Below are positions 22,949 through 30,657 of a DNA stretch of 30,657 nt, in pieces. The position numbers and the translations under genes were made by a program. Each line of letters opens with the position of its first letter. The stretch's first letter is position 1. Origin of the DNA: an uncultured Pedobacter sp. Lineage in GTDB: Bacteria > Bacteroidota > Bacteroidia > Sphingobacteriales > Sphingobacteriaceae. The stretch spans positions 1 through 30,657 of the forward strand of contig CALLKE010000109.1 of NCBI GenBank assembly GCA_938008555.1, in the 5' to 3' direction. A model generated the notes under the pieces. The model worked only from the letters and a program-made list of their open reading frames with translations, made no database searches and was not told the DNA's origin.

Positions 22949-23993
22949 CTATTTTTCTTCCTTTCGAATAGACCATTCATATCCCTGATCTTGCAGTAGA
23001 CTAATTAACCCTTGCTAGCCTGAAAAGTGTAGGACTCCAACAAGAATACAATAAACTTGGATGATTTATTTCCATTATGTTTTTAACCCAGTCTTTATTT
23101 CTGTGATTTATATAATCCAATATAAAAGCCAAGTCAGGATACTTAATGAAATAATGAGATGCCATGTCATCTAGTTCTTCGAGGATTTTAGGATACTTTT
23201 TGTTGTTTCTTCTTTCTTTTTTCGCAACCCAGTTCTGTGAAGAGCAGCAGCATCTTTTGTAGATAGATCTATCGATAGAACACTCAAAAACAGATCCTTG
23301 GAATTTCCAAGCTCTAAAAGACTATAAGATCAGTCTTCTTGTGATTTTTTATAATACCATGTCGCTAAAGAACTAAATGTTTCTATACCCGATTCTATAG
23401 ATTGAGACAGGTATTGGTCCATAAGGAGGCCCTTCATCAACACATTAGGATTAATCTTGTTTATATTATTCGGGCTAATATAGTTTTCCTGCTCACCCGG
23501 TAGTTTTCCATCTTCTAGACAATTATTATATTTTTTAGTGAAGATATCTTTAATGTAAACAGAAAATCAGCAACTTTCTATCTCCTCCCAGATACTTTTA
23601 TTATCTTCTGAATAACCTTTCACTGATTCTAAGAATTCAAGATCAAATATCCGTGCGCCAATAGAAGGATTTCCAACAATTTCTAGGAAAAGAGTCTTGT
23701 GGGATTTTATATAACCCATGGATTCATCAGAAATATTGATGCCACCTACGGCTGGTATAAATATTATATCGTTTTTGAATGGCTTCGAGGCTTTGAGCAT
23801 CAGGCAATCGCTTTTTTTCTTCCATTTCCTCTATTGAAAAAACAGAAATCGAAGAAGAACTATATATCACTAAAGACCACAAAACGATACTTAAAGGAAT
23901 GAATATTAGTAAATGAAAAATATATAACAAATTTAACTCATAATATACACTATTATAATTAATTAAAAACTTTGACAGATGAACTGTAAACAA
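22949..23993 (-). pseudogene. TraB/GumN-family protein, degraded
   Basis: Several minus-strand frames in order give a hydrophobic N-terminal segment (IFIPLSIVLWSLVIYS), then GGINISDESMGYIKSHKTLF, IFDLEFLESVKGYSEDNKSI, ATWYYKKSQED, HYFIKYPDLAFILDYINHRN and KDWVKNIME. After a further shift comes GVLHFSG, a stop, then QGLISLLQDQGYEWSIR and a TAG at 22951-22949. The last block (G-x-x-H-x-x-G-x-x-G-L-I-x-L-L-x-x-x-G-Y) is the C-terminal signature of TraB/GumN proteins, and the R-N-K-D-W block precedes it as expected. There are at least four disruptions. Some family members are proposed to be membrane-anchored proteases. Confidence 0.7.
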
Positions 23994-24165
23994 GAAAAAA
24001 TCTCATAGTCAATGACAAAGCAAAAATGGCTGTAAGGCCCTTCGGTCAATCCCACCTGGTGTTAGTACGATTTAAGGGCTTGGGATTCACCCTATGTCGT
24101 GGCATTATTTAATAATGATTGGATATCAAATCAGTTGTGGGTAGGACTTTAATAAACGGTGGGAG
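23994..24165. other. Intergenic stretch with inverted repeats
   Basis: No gene is recognised here. A 7-bp inverted repeat AATCCCA/TGGGATT (24048-24054 and 24081-24087) and CCCTT/AAGGG (24038-24042 and 24074-24078) interleave. No family is assignable. Confidence 0.3.
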
Positions 24166-24671
24166 CTATCGATGGTGTATTGTATCGGTTGTATAGAATG
24201 CATCGAAGCCTGTTTGTTGTATTTTCTGAATACAATCATTAGAAAAGACAGCATGCGTAACACAAGCGCTGACAGAGGTAGCACCACTATTCATTAGCAA
24301 CTAGCGGCCTTGCACAAGGTGCTTCCTGTGTCTACGATATCCTCGACAATGAGGCAATCTTTTTTCGCAACATTTCCAATGATCTCAGACATTATGCATT
24401 CACCATCGCAGTTGCGGCTTTTGCTGATAATTACAAGGCCAGCACCCAATTCGCAAGCAAATATTCTAGCTCTTGGAATGCTTCCAATATCTGGTGATAC
24501 GACTACATAATGACCCTTATTCTTGAATTCAGAAATAAAAAGAACTATTGGGTCTAAGTTTTTAATGCCAATTTTGAAAAAGCCTTCTGATTGCTTTGAG
24601 TGCATGTCTATGGCAATGACTCTATCAACTCCGCTAGCTTCAATAAGTCCTTCTGTGATGGTGTAAGATGC
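24166..24671 (-). pseudogene. prs: Ribose-phosphate pyrophosphokinase (PRPP synthetase), C-terminal relic
   Basis: The frame opens at 24671 without a start (ITEGLIEASGVDRVIAIDMH, then SKQSEGFF) and continues with GHYVVVSPDIGSIPRARIFA and the PRPP-binding loop CLIVEDIVDTGSTLCKAA. It is then frameshifted at about 24300 into LMNSGATSVSACVTHAVFSN and QTGFDAFYTTDTI, ending at 24168-24166. These blocks are in the order of a Prs protein, but the N-terminal ATP-binding half is missing. Prs is normally essential, so a complete copy is presumably elsewhere and this is a partial duplicate. The cut at 24671 abuts an inverted repeat (24673-24710). Confidence 0.8.
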
Positions 24672-24672
24672 T

Positions 24673-24710
24673 TAGGGGGACACCACCACAGTCTGGGACT
24701 TATCCCCCTA
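24673..24710. repeat. Inverted repeat at the junction of the prs relic and an unknown gene
   Basis: Perfect 8-bp arms TAGGGGGA (24673-24680) and TCCCCCTA (24703-24710) enclose 22 bases. The right arm contains the stop codon of the minus-strand unknown gene, so it could be that gene's terminator, though no T-tract follows. It also marks exactly where the prs homology begins, so a recombination end is possible. Confidence 0.5.
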
Positions 24711-25831
24711 GTCTTCTTCCACGTCGATGTAGTTCTTGTTCTTCTGGTTCGTGAGTAGATTTTTACGGTAAGCAAGCTCCTTTTTAAACACATTCACAAC
24801 TAAGGAAAAAGGAGTGGTGATACCCCATATACGACTTCCCTTTATATCAAGGAGAATCTGGGATCCGATTATTCCCTTCGTCGCGGGTGGATAGTATAAG
24901 AAAACACCCCAAGACCACGCGATGGGATTGTGTGATTATCCTCACATAGCCCCGGCCAAGAGGAGAAGTCCCTATATTTTCGATAGTAGAATGACTATCT
25001 ATCAGACCGAGTTCCAGGAACGTTGGTTGGGGTTGGAACTGATCTGTCCAGTTCTTCACACTTAATACAAACAATGACAAGTTCTTGTTGCTATCCTACC
25101 CTAACCAGTGAAGAGAATGACCATTGAATGTGAGAAAGGCGTGATATGTGTGCGCCGTTTTCTGAACCAACAAGCTTCCCAACAGTTGCATAGCCTGTAC
25201 TCTCAATCTGCTTGATAGAATAGTTATGACAGCCGTCACGATATATGGCACAGATCTTCTTCGCTGTAGTCAGAACACGCAAGAATTCCTCATCCTTCCC
25301 CAAAACATTTACAATGAGTGTGGGTTCTACCTCTTTCTCAATCTTTACAAGAAAGTCAGCATTTCTTGTTCCCACATGGATGGTTCCATCTTGAGTTATA
25401 TGGAGCAACTTAGACTGGCTTCCGTCGTAAACAGAGTCGCGTATGTTCTTCTCCATTACTGCTGAGACAATGGAATGGAGGAAAACCCCCTCAAAAAGTG
25501 GCCCAAATTTCTCTATCCTCCCTGTCGTGAGATCGACTTTTCTCAGAGTTGTTCTGAGCGAGAGGGCGTTCTGATGGGACTTCCCGATGACCACAGGTGT
25601 CTTTGAATCCTGCAACATATGGATAAACAGTAAATTTCCCTCTTTCTGAACATTCATCTCATAAAAATTTTTCCCCGTCTGTCCATTGATCAGGCGATGC
25701 CTATCATCATTCTTTGTTAACGTCACGAGGGTATGTTTATCGAGATCGTCTAGGTTATCCTCATAATTGAGATGCATCTGCTTTTGGATGAGAACAACAG
25801 CGGCTGTAATTGTTGATGTCATTGCCGCCAT
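24708..25831 (-). pseudogene. Unrecognised protein gene interrupted by two frameshifts
   Basis: Three consecutive minus-strand frames appear to form one protein of about 375 residues: 25831-25091 (beta-rich, with KVDLTTGRIEKFGPLFEGVF and LLHITQDGTIHVGTRNADFL), 25080-24847 (LFVLSVKNWTDQFQPQPTFL) and about 24870-24708 (LLDIKGSRIWGITTPFSLVV, ending NKNYIDVEED). Each stops shortly after the next begins, without start sites of its own. The sequence is rich in short strands with periodic G-x-x-x-V/L patterns, compatible with a beta-propeller-like fold, but no family is recognised. The start is uncertain: the frame is open above ATG 25831 to about 25930. Base composition matches the GC-richer genes to the right. 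Confidence 0.5.
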
Positions 25832-25959
25832 GGAATCTTCAGGAAAGGATTTTGTGGCACTTCCAAGCTTATGCTGAGACTGAGGACACTTGCTAGAGAG
25901 AAGGTGTATGTCGAGAATGTTTTTTCATAGATATGTTCTTATCGTGGATGAATACACCG

Positions 25960-26160
25960 CAAAACATAGTAATGTTTATTTATATGTTCTAGATTTTTTT
26001 CGCTCACCAAGAATTTCAGCTCATCCAATTGTTGCCATCAGGGACATAGCAGTTGGTTACGGGTATGGGTTGCCCTGTTACATCCGTGATTACAGCTTTT
26101 AAGGCAGTGATAGATGATCCATTTGAAGCGAGCATCATGAAGCATATTACTTTGCCGCAC
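25960..26160 (+). pseudogene. thiM: Second-copy thiM relic
   Basis: The segment encodes VTGMGCPVTSVITAFKAVID then DPFEASIMKHITLP, matching the 3' third of the intact thiM (VTGMGCSMTAVIAAFKAIIQ) at DNA and protein level, including the conserved cysteine. Upstream similarity becomes faint before about 26048. It ends inside the region equivalent to the thiM C-terminus and runs straight into thiL-like sequence, so about 100 bases are deleted. Confidence 0.8.
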
Positions 26161-26350
26161 ATAGGTAATGGCAGTTATGTAATAACCAAAGATTTGGAGA
26201 GGATTATAGCTTGCTATTTACATGCAAAAAAGAGACTCTAACTAACTTATCCAATACCTTCACTGAAGCTTTTACTTATGACCTCAAGATTATTGGATGC
26301 ATTATCGAGAATTCTAAAGTAGCATTTTACAAAGATGGCAGATTGGAGAA
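26157..26350 (+). pseudogene. thiL: Second-copy thiL relic with a large internal deletion
   Basis: The 5' piece HIGNGSYVITKDL matches intact thiL HINNSRYVLTKDL. After about 26250 the sequence jumps to the C-terminal part, LSNTFTEAFTYDLKIIGCII, matching intact LSNEFTKAFNYNLKVIGHID. About 650 bases of the gene are absent, including all ATP/Mg motifs except the first region. The order and orientation match the functional operon. Confidence 0.85.
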
Positions 26351-26355
26351 GAACT

Positions 26356-26592
26356 ATGAAATATAAATGCCTATCAATAGCTGAATTTGATTGTTCTGGT
26401 TGTACAAAGCATAGTGCTTGATCCTGTTATGGTCGCTAAAAGTAGTAATCCTCTTTTCAAAAGCGATGCCGTAACAGCCTTAAAAACGAGATTGATACCT
26501 ATCTGAAGCTTTATTTGCTGCAAAAGATGAGAACGTTGGCAGGACATAGCCCCGTACATTATTTTTATCACTTCTAGAAATACTATGGATAT
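26356..26592 (+). pseudogene. thiD: Second-copy thiD relic with two internal deletions
   Basis: It begins with ATG and KYKCLSIAEFDCSG (intact: KYKCLSIAGFDGSG), placed just after the thiL relic as in the intact operon. It jumps to VLDPVMVAKSSNPLFKSDAV (intact: ILDPVMVAKSGDSLLQTDAV) and ALKTRLIPI. It then jumps to the 3' end, AAKDENVG...PVHYFYHF (intact: YSKDESVGKGYGPVHHFHHL). Two deletions of roughly 300 bases each remove the rest. A weak trace of the tenA start (AAAATTCTCTAAA) follows at about 26626. Confidence 0.85.
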
Positions 26593-26635
26593 AAGGATGT
26601 TTGAGACGCCTAGATACGCACACTTAAAAAATTCT

Positions 26636-27697
26636 CTAAACATGGGCATTAGGCGATATTAAATAATCTTCGATCCTGCAAATAATTTTTTCTCCTGCTT
26701 TTCCATTGCCATAGTCAGGAATCGGTCTTTTAGGCGTTTTATAATCTTTATCGAGCCATAAACGGTTCCAACCTGCTTCTATTGTTTCCGCCCATTCCGT
26801 CTCATCACGGAGAGTGACGCAGAGTTTGTTATGAAAATAAGCTTCTTTTTGGAGACCTCCTGAATCTGTGAGGATGGAATGAGAATAATGCAAGAAATTC
26901 TGCATATCCTGGTATCCCACAGGATCAATCATCTGAAACGTACCTGTGTCAATACCACGTAACCTTTGTTTTGTTCGCGGATGAACGGGCCAGAGAATCT
27001 TTACGTGATGGTCTTTGCTGTAAAGTTCTGCATAGTCCAAAAAACTTTGCAGACGGTCACAGTCATCCGTATTTTCCTGACGGTGAAGAGTAAAAAGCAC
27101 ATAGTTATTTTCTTCAAGCCCATAAGAAGACACGGTTGCTTTCGAAACGCCTTGTATCACAAAGAGAGTCGCATCATACATAATATCTCCTGTATGATAA
27201 ACACCTTGTGTGATCCCTTCTCCATACAGATTGGCTATGGCTCTTTGCGTGGGGCAGAAGAGAAGAGAACTCATATGATCCGAGAGCAGACGATTAACCT
27301 CTTCAGGCATTTTTCGATTAAAAGACCTCAACCCTGCTTCAACGTGAGCAACAGGAATATGACATTTGGATGCTGCAAGAGCCCCTGCAAGGGTAGAATT
27401 TGTATCGCCATAAATAAGAACAAGATCAGGTTTCTCAACCATCATAATTTCTTCAAGCTTTTCCAGCATACGGCCTGTCATAGCGCCATGAGACAGGCCT
27501 GATAAACCCAAATGATAGTGGGGTTTTGGAATACCGAGTTCCTTAAAAAAGATATCGGACATATTCGCATCGACGTGCTGCCCTGTGTGAACAAGAATCT
27601 CCCTAAAGGAAGGATGCTCAGAAAACAAACGTGTTAGAACAGCCGCTTTAATAAATTGGGGACGGGCCCCAACAATGGAAAGAATTTTGAAAATCAT
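26636..27697 (-). CDS. wecB: UDP-N-acetylglucosamine 2-epimerase (non-hydrolysing)
   Basis: WecB interconverts UDP-GlcNAc and UDP-ManNAc in the cytoplasm, feeding surface polysaccharide synthesis. The 353-residue GT-B-fold enzyme has IVGARPQFIKAAVLTRLF, VHTGQHVDANMSDIFFKELG, IYGDTNSTLAGALAASK, VAHVEAGLRSFNRKMPEEVN, FTLHRQENTD, DSGGLQKEAYF and LRDETEWAETIEAGWN, all expected active-site segments in order. The length is near the family norm (about 360-380). No other polysaccharide genes are adjacent. It is intact and ends next to the thi relic; no strong ribosome binding site is visible before its ATG. Confidence 0.93.
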   Translation of the reverse strand: MIFKILSIVGARPQFIKAAVLTRLFSEHPSFREILVHTGQHVDANMSDIFFKELGIPKPHYHLGLSGLSHGAMTGRMLEKLEEIMMVEKPDLVLIYGDTNSTLAGALAASKCHIPVAHVEAGLRSFNRKMPEEVNRLLSDHMSSLLFCPTQRAIANLYGEGITQGVYHTGDIMYDATLFVIQGVSKATVSSYGLEENNYVLFTLHRQENTDDCDRLQSFLDYAELYSKDHHVKILWPVHPRTKQRLRGIDTGTFQMIDPVGYQDMQNFLHYSHSILTDSGGLQKEAYFHNKLCVTLRDETEWAETIEAGWNRLWLDKDYKTPKRPIPDYGNGKAGEKIICRIEDYLISPNAHV

Positions 27698-27742
27698 AAA
27701 TTTAAGGAGCAGCCTCTCATATCTCTTTAATTTTTACACGAA

Positions 27743-27758
27743 TAGGCGTATGCGCCTA
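27743..27758. terminator. Possible terminator hairpin between sodB and wecB
   Basis: The palindrome TAGGCG-TATG-CGCCTA lies about 60 bases past the sodB stop on the minus strand. Only a weak A/T-rich tract (GTGTAAAAATTAAAG) follows on that strand, so termination is uncertain. Confidence 0.4.
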
Positions 27759-27819
27759 CGCGCTTTGGATGCCCTGGTGCATTCTTGTCGCTCCCCCCTT
27801 GTGTTGAAAGGGAAGGAAA

Positions 27820-28413
27820 TCACTCCATGTTCTTCGCAGCAAACTCCCAATTCACCAGGTGATCCAAAAACGTATCCACATAATCAGGGCGGCGATTTTG
27901 ATAATCAAGGTAATAGGCGTGCTCCCACACATCACAGGTGAGAAGAGCCTTGGCCCCATGTACCATAGGAAGGTCAGCATTACCCGTTTTCATGATAGAA
28001 AGCTTACCATTCATGAGCACAAGCCACGCCCAGCCGCTTCCAAATTGGCTCACAGCCGCCTGCTTGAATTCCGTACGAAACGCGTCAAAAGAACCGAAGT
28101 CACGATCAATAGCCTCTGCCAAAGCATCTGCAGGCTTTCCTCCGCCCCGAGGTTTCATGCAGTGCCAGTAAAAAGTATGGTTCCACACCTGCGCAGCATT
28201 GTTAAAAATCGGCATATGCTGTTCTGCGTGTGCTTTTTTAATAACCTCATCAAGGGAAAGTCCAGCATAGGTGGCATTATCTTTCAAGAAATTATTCAGA
28301 TTCATAACATATGCCTGGTGATGCTTGCCATAGTGAAAATCAATGGTATCACTCGAGATATGGGGTTGCAGGCTCGTGCGCTCAAAGGGAAGTAGGGATA
28401 GTGTGTAGGTCAT
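27820..28413 (-). CDS. sodB: Iron superoxide dismutase
   Basis: SodB dismutates superoxide in the cytoplasm. The 197-residue protein has FHYGKHHQAYV (metal ligand His27), NNAAQVWNHTFYWHCM (His79, with Gln75 as in Fe-SODs), FGSGWAWLV, and DVWEHAYYLDYQNRRPDY (Asp161, His165). It is close to E. coli SodB in length and ends HLVNWEFAAKNME. The start at 28413 is chosen because AAGGAG precedes it and it gives the normal N-terminus (MTYTLSLLPF); an upstream in-frame ATG would add 21 unrelated residues. Confidence 0.95.
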   Translation of the reverse strand: MTYTLSLLPFERTSLQPHISSDTIDFHYGKHHQAYVMNLNNFLKDNATYAGLSLDEVIKKAHAEQHMPIFNNAAQVWNHTFYWHCMKPRGGGKPADALAEAIDRDFGSFDAFRTEFKQAAVSQFGSGWAWLVLMNGKLSIMKTGNADLPMVHGAKALLTCDVWEHAYYLDYQNRRPDYVDTFLDHLVNWEFAAKNME

Positions 28414-28419
28414 TACGCT

Positions 28420-28673
28420 CTCCTTGTTGGATAGTATTTTTTGGGGAAGTTTGCCCTGCTCATCACAGCATGCCACCGTATAAGAGGAACATGTCGTTTT
28501 TCATGGGACACGTGAGTGAGGAAGTAATGCGATGGGCATCAGCACTCCCAATAGTATTGGATCTCAATTCTTTTTGTAACGGTATACGAGAAAAAAGGAA
28601 ATAGGGAAATAACCTTGTAATGCAATTCATAAATTTTTGTCCGGAGTGTATTGGATATGATCAAGAGAAGATT
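28420..28673. other. Intergenic region between phoH and sodB
   Basis: About 250 bases carry the sodB ribosome binding site and presumably its promoter, plus the end of the phoH transcript. I see no gene: the expected phoH neighbour ybeY is not here. No clear hairpin terminator or Fur-like box could be assigned by eye. Confidence 0.4.
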
Positions 28674-29624
28674 CTAGGGCTGATTTTGGTAAGCATGGAC
28701 GATTTTTGCTACCAAAGGATGACGGATAACGTCTTCTTCTTTAAAAAAGGCAAAACCAATCTCTCCCACGTCACGGAGTACATGAAGCGCATCCTTAAGC
28801 CCTGATTTAACACCATGAGGAAGATCAATTTGAGTGAGGTCCCCTGTGATAACCATTCGTGAATGAGGACCAAGGCGCGTTAAAAACATCTTCATCTGCA
28901 TCGGTGTAGTATTTTGCGCCTCATCCAATATAACGAAAGCATTGCCCAGTGTACGCCCACGCATAAAGGCAAGAGGAGCAATCTCAATATCCCCAGTCCC
29001 AAGGCGTCTCATCACTTGATCGCCTGGGAGAAGGTCATGCAAAGCGTCGTAGAGAGGACGAAGATAAGGATCAACCTTTTCACGCATGTCTCCTGGTAAA
29101 AAGCCAAGTTTTTCCCCTGCTTCCACAGCAGGACGGGAAAGAATAATACGCTCAACCTTACCTGCAAACAAGAACGAGACAGCCATAGAAACAGCAAGAT
29201 AAGTTTTCCCTGTACCAGCGGGCCCCACACCAAACACAAGATCCCGGTGCTGCATAGCCTCGATATATTCAGCCTGCGTCGCTGATTTTGGGAAGACCAC
29301 CTTACGCTTTGTCGGTATGCTTACTTGGTGTTTATGTATAGGATCATCCACACTCACCATAGTACTTGCAAGACGGAGCGCTGACTCAACATCCATAGCC
29401 TTGACTTCCTTGATGCGAGGCAACTGGGAATATAAGTAAGTAAAAACTGTTTTGGCAAAGGTGACATCAGGCTCTGTTCCTTTGAGGGTAATACGATTGC
29501 CACGAAGGAATATCTCCACGCCCAAACGATTTTCAATAAGCTGAATATTCTCATCCTCCGGACCCACAAGAGCTCGCAGACGTAAATTATCCTCAAACTC
29601 AAGAAAATGTGTTGCTTCTTCCAA
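28674..29624 (-). CDS. phoH: PhoH-like ATPase (YbeZ)
   Basis: The 316-residue cytoplasmic P-loop ATPase is thought to act with the endonuclease YbeY in RNA and ribosome quality control. The N-terminal KH-like region (about 10-65, IENRLGVEIFLRGNRITLKG) is followed by FGVGPAGTGKTYLA (Walker A, 131-144), LSRPAVEAGEKLGFLPGD, AFVILDEAQNT (Walker B) and MVITGDLTQIDLP. The best start is a TTG at 29624 with GGGGA upstream, 12 bases after the miaB stop; no ATG fits better. miaB-phoH is the usual alphaproteobacterial order, but ybeY does not follow. Confidence 0.93.
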   Translation of the reverse strand: MEEATHFLEFEDNLRLRALVGPEDENIQLIENRLGVEIFLRGNRITLKGTEPDVTFAKTVFTYLYSQLPRIKEVKAMDVESALRLASTMVSVDDPIHKHQVSIPTKRKVVFPKSATQAEYIEAMQHRDLVFGVGPAGTGKTYLAVSMAVSFLFAGKVERIILSRPAVEAGEKLGFLPGDMREKVDPYLRPLYDALHDLLPGDQVMRRLGTGDIEIAPLAFMRGRTLGNAFVILDEAQNTTPMQMKMFLTRLGPHSRMVITGDLTQIDLPHGVKSGLKDALHVLRDVGEIGFAFFKEEDVIRHPLVAKIVHAYQNQP

Positions 29625-29636
29625 AAAAATCCCCGC

Positions 29637-30656
29637 TTAGACGGACTGTGAAGCGCACCCCCCCTTATCTTCTGCAGAAGCTACGCGCTCAATCGTTTTA
29701 ATCGTACCACTCAGACTATTTTGAGATGCTTTTTCGATTTTGACCAGACTTATTTGTCCCTTATGACGGAGCGGTGCATCAACATAAACCGATTGCATAT
29801 AGGGAGAACGCCCTACCAGCTGACCTTCATGACGACCATCACGATCAAAAAGAACAGGGATTGTCTTCCCCACACAACTGTGATTAAACACTGCTTGCTG
29901 CTCAAAAAGAAGACTTTGCAACTCTTGAAGCCGACGGTCTTTAATCTCTTCTGGCACTTGCAGATCATAAACACCCGCAGGTGTCCCTGGCCGGATACTG
30001 TACTTAAAAGAATAAGCTTGCGCGTAGCTTACTGTTTCCACAAGCTCCAGTGTCTTCCTGTGATCAGCTTCCGTTTCACCAGGGAAGCCTACGATGAAAT
30101 CCGAGGAGAAGGCCATATCATGACGCGCTTTGCGAAAGCGATCAATAATATCCAAGTAAAAATCGATTTTATGCTTACGGTTCATAGCCCCAAGAATCAC
30201 ATCACTCCCCGATTGAATAGGTAAATGGAGGTATGGCATGAGTTGCGGAATATCTCCATGTGCACGAATCAATTCATTATCCACATCGCATGGATGAGAT
30301 GTTATATAACGCAGGCGCTCAAGACCATCAATTTCTGCCAACACATACAGTAAGCGACCAAGACCCCACTCCTTTCCATCTCGCGACGATACACCATGAA
30401 AAGCATTCACATTTTGGCCAAGAAGCGTTATTTCTTTCGCTCCAATACTTACCAAATGCTTAGCCTCCGACAAGATAGCTTCCACGGAACGCGATGTTTC
30501 AGATCCCCGCGTATACGGTACACAGCAAAAAGTACAAAACTTATCGCACCCCTCTTGAATGGTGAGAAAAGCGCTTCTAGGGGATGCATTCGACTGAGGG
30601 AGATAGTCAAACTTGCTTTCAAGAGGAAAGTCCGTATCAACAATGCGAAGGTCTTC
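29637..30656 (-). CDS. miaB: tRNA-2-methylthio-N6-dimethylallyladenosine synthase, C-terminal part (5' end outside window)
   Basis: MiaB is a radical-SAM enzyme that adds the methylthio group to i6A37 of tRNAs. The 340 residues present include the cluster-binding CDKFCTFC (C-x3-C-x2-C; codons at about 30548-30525), VPYTRGSETSRSVEAIL, ITLLGQNVNAFHG, MPYLHLPIQSGSDVILGAMN, FSSDFIVGFPGETEADH, YSFKYSIRPGTPA and a C-terminal TRAM domain (GQLVGRSPYMQSVYVD). The frame stays open to the window end, so only the N-terminal UPF0004 domain is missing. phoH follows 12 bases downstream. Confidence 0.95.
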   Translation of the reverse strand, partial: EDLRIVDTDFPLESKFDYLPQSNASPRSAFLTIQEGCDKFCTFCCVPYTRGSETSRSVEAILSEAKHLVSIGAKEITLLGQNVNAFHGVSSRDGKEWGLGRLLYVLAEIDGLERLRYITSHPCDVDNELIRAHGDIPQLMPYLHLPIQSGSDVILGAMNRKHKIDFYLDIIDRFRKARHDMAFSSDFIVGFPGETEADHRKTLELVETVSYAQAYSFKYSIRPGTPAGVYDLQVPEEIKDRRLQELQSLLFEQQAVFNHSCVGKTIPVLFDRDGRHEGQLVGRSPYMQSVYVDAPLRHKGQISLVKIEKASQNSLSGTIKTIERVASAEDKGGCASQSV

Positions 30657-30657
30657 G

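Noticed and set aside
24038..24087. Interleaved inverted repeats suggesting a structured RNA or transposon end
   Set aside because: The arms are only 5-7 bp, there is no matching second end, no flanking duplication and no known RNA motif.
26966..27502. Long open frame on the plus strand
   Set aside because: It lies antisense to wecB, whose motifs are complete; the plus-strand translation is cysteine/arginine-rich with no family features.
27859..28395. Open frame of 178 codons on the plus strand
   Set aside because: Antisense shadow of sodB.
29721..30224. Open frame of 167 codons on the plus strand
   Set aside because: Antisense shadow of miaB.
1..30657. CRISPR array, tRNA or rRNA genes, insertion sequences
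   Set aside because: No regularly spaced repeats, no cloverleaf with a TTCRA arm, no rRNA signature and no transposase motif were seen by eye. A covariance-model scan would be the decisive test.

Overview
The window looks like a chromosomal segment of a low-to-mid GC, gene-decaying, host-associated bacterium. An alphaproteobacterial endosymbiont (for example Holosporales) is my best guess. It rests on the miaB-phoH pair, an alphaproteobacterial-looking Fe superoxide dismutase, thiamine made only by salvage, and the many relics; I could not run a search. The left 2.5 kb is AT-rich, the middle intermediate, and the right end (about 24.7 kb onward) visibly more GC-rich.

Layout. (a) 0-3.1 kb: the tail of an unknown gene, a secreted helical-repeat protein split by one in-frame amber codon, a frameshifted VgrG (type VI spike) relic and an alpha/beta-hydrolase relic. 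(b) 3.2-12.4 kb: two divergent, tightly overlapping operons of small-molecule-modifying enzymes. The minus-strand arm reads GyrI-like ligand-binding protein, broken GNAT, APH-GrpB-GNAT triple fusion, GNAT-GNAT fusion, VOC protein, cyclase. The plus-strand arm reads RibD_C/DHFR-like reductase, GNAT, FosA-like VOC, APH, GNAT, APH. Nearly every junction is an ATGA or 1-base overlap. (c) 12.4-13.4 kb: a DUF6880 relic. (d) 13.49-17.5 kb: a TPP riboswitch followed by thiE-thiM-thiL-thiD-tenA, a salvage-only thiamine operon whose tenA is frameshifted. (e) 17.5-20.7 kb, minus strand: an intact streptomycin-kinase-like APH and a DUF6506 gene, then relics of a metallophosphoesterase, an AbiEi/AbiEii (type IV toxin-antitoxin) pair and a CatB-type acetyltransferase. 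(f) 20.8-22.7 kb, plus strand: two Nudix hydrolases around a RimJ/L-type GNAT. (g) 22.9-26.6 kb: relics of a TraB/GumN protein and of PRPP synthetase, an unrecognised frameshifted gene, and a collapsed second copy of thiM-thiL-thiD. (h) 26.6-30.66 kb, minus strand: intact housekeeping genes wecB, sodB, phoH and the 3' part of miaB.

Taken together, the thi operon can salvage hydroxyethylthiazole and HMP and convert them to TPP under riboswitch control. The 3-12 kb and 17-23 kb regions hold an unusually dense set of kinase, acetyltransferase, glyoxalase-fold and Nudix genes of the kind that modify antibiotics or toxic metabolites; their actual substrates cannot be read from the sequence. Many frameshifts lie in homopolymers, so some broken genes could be assembly errors. 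Large internal deletions and multiple stops elsewhere show that real decay is also under way.
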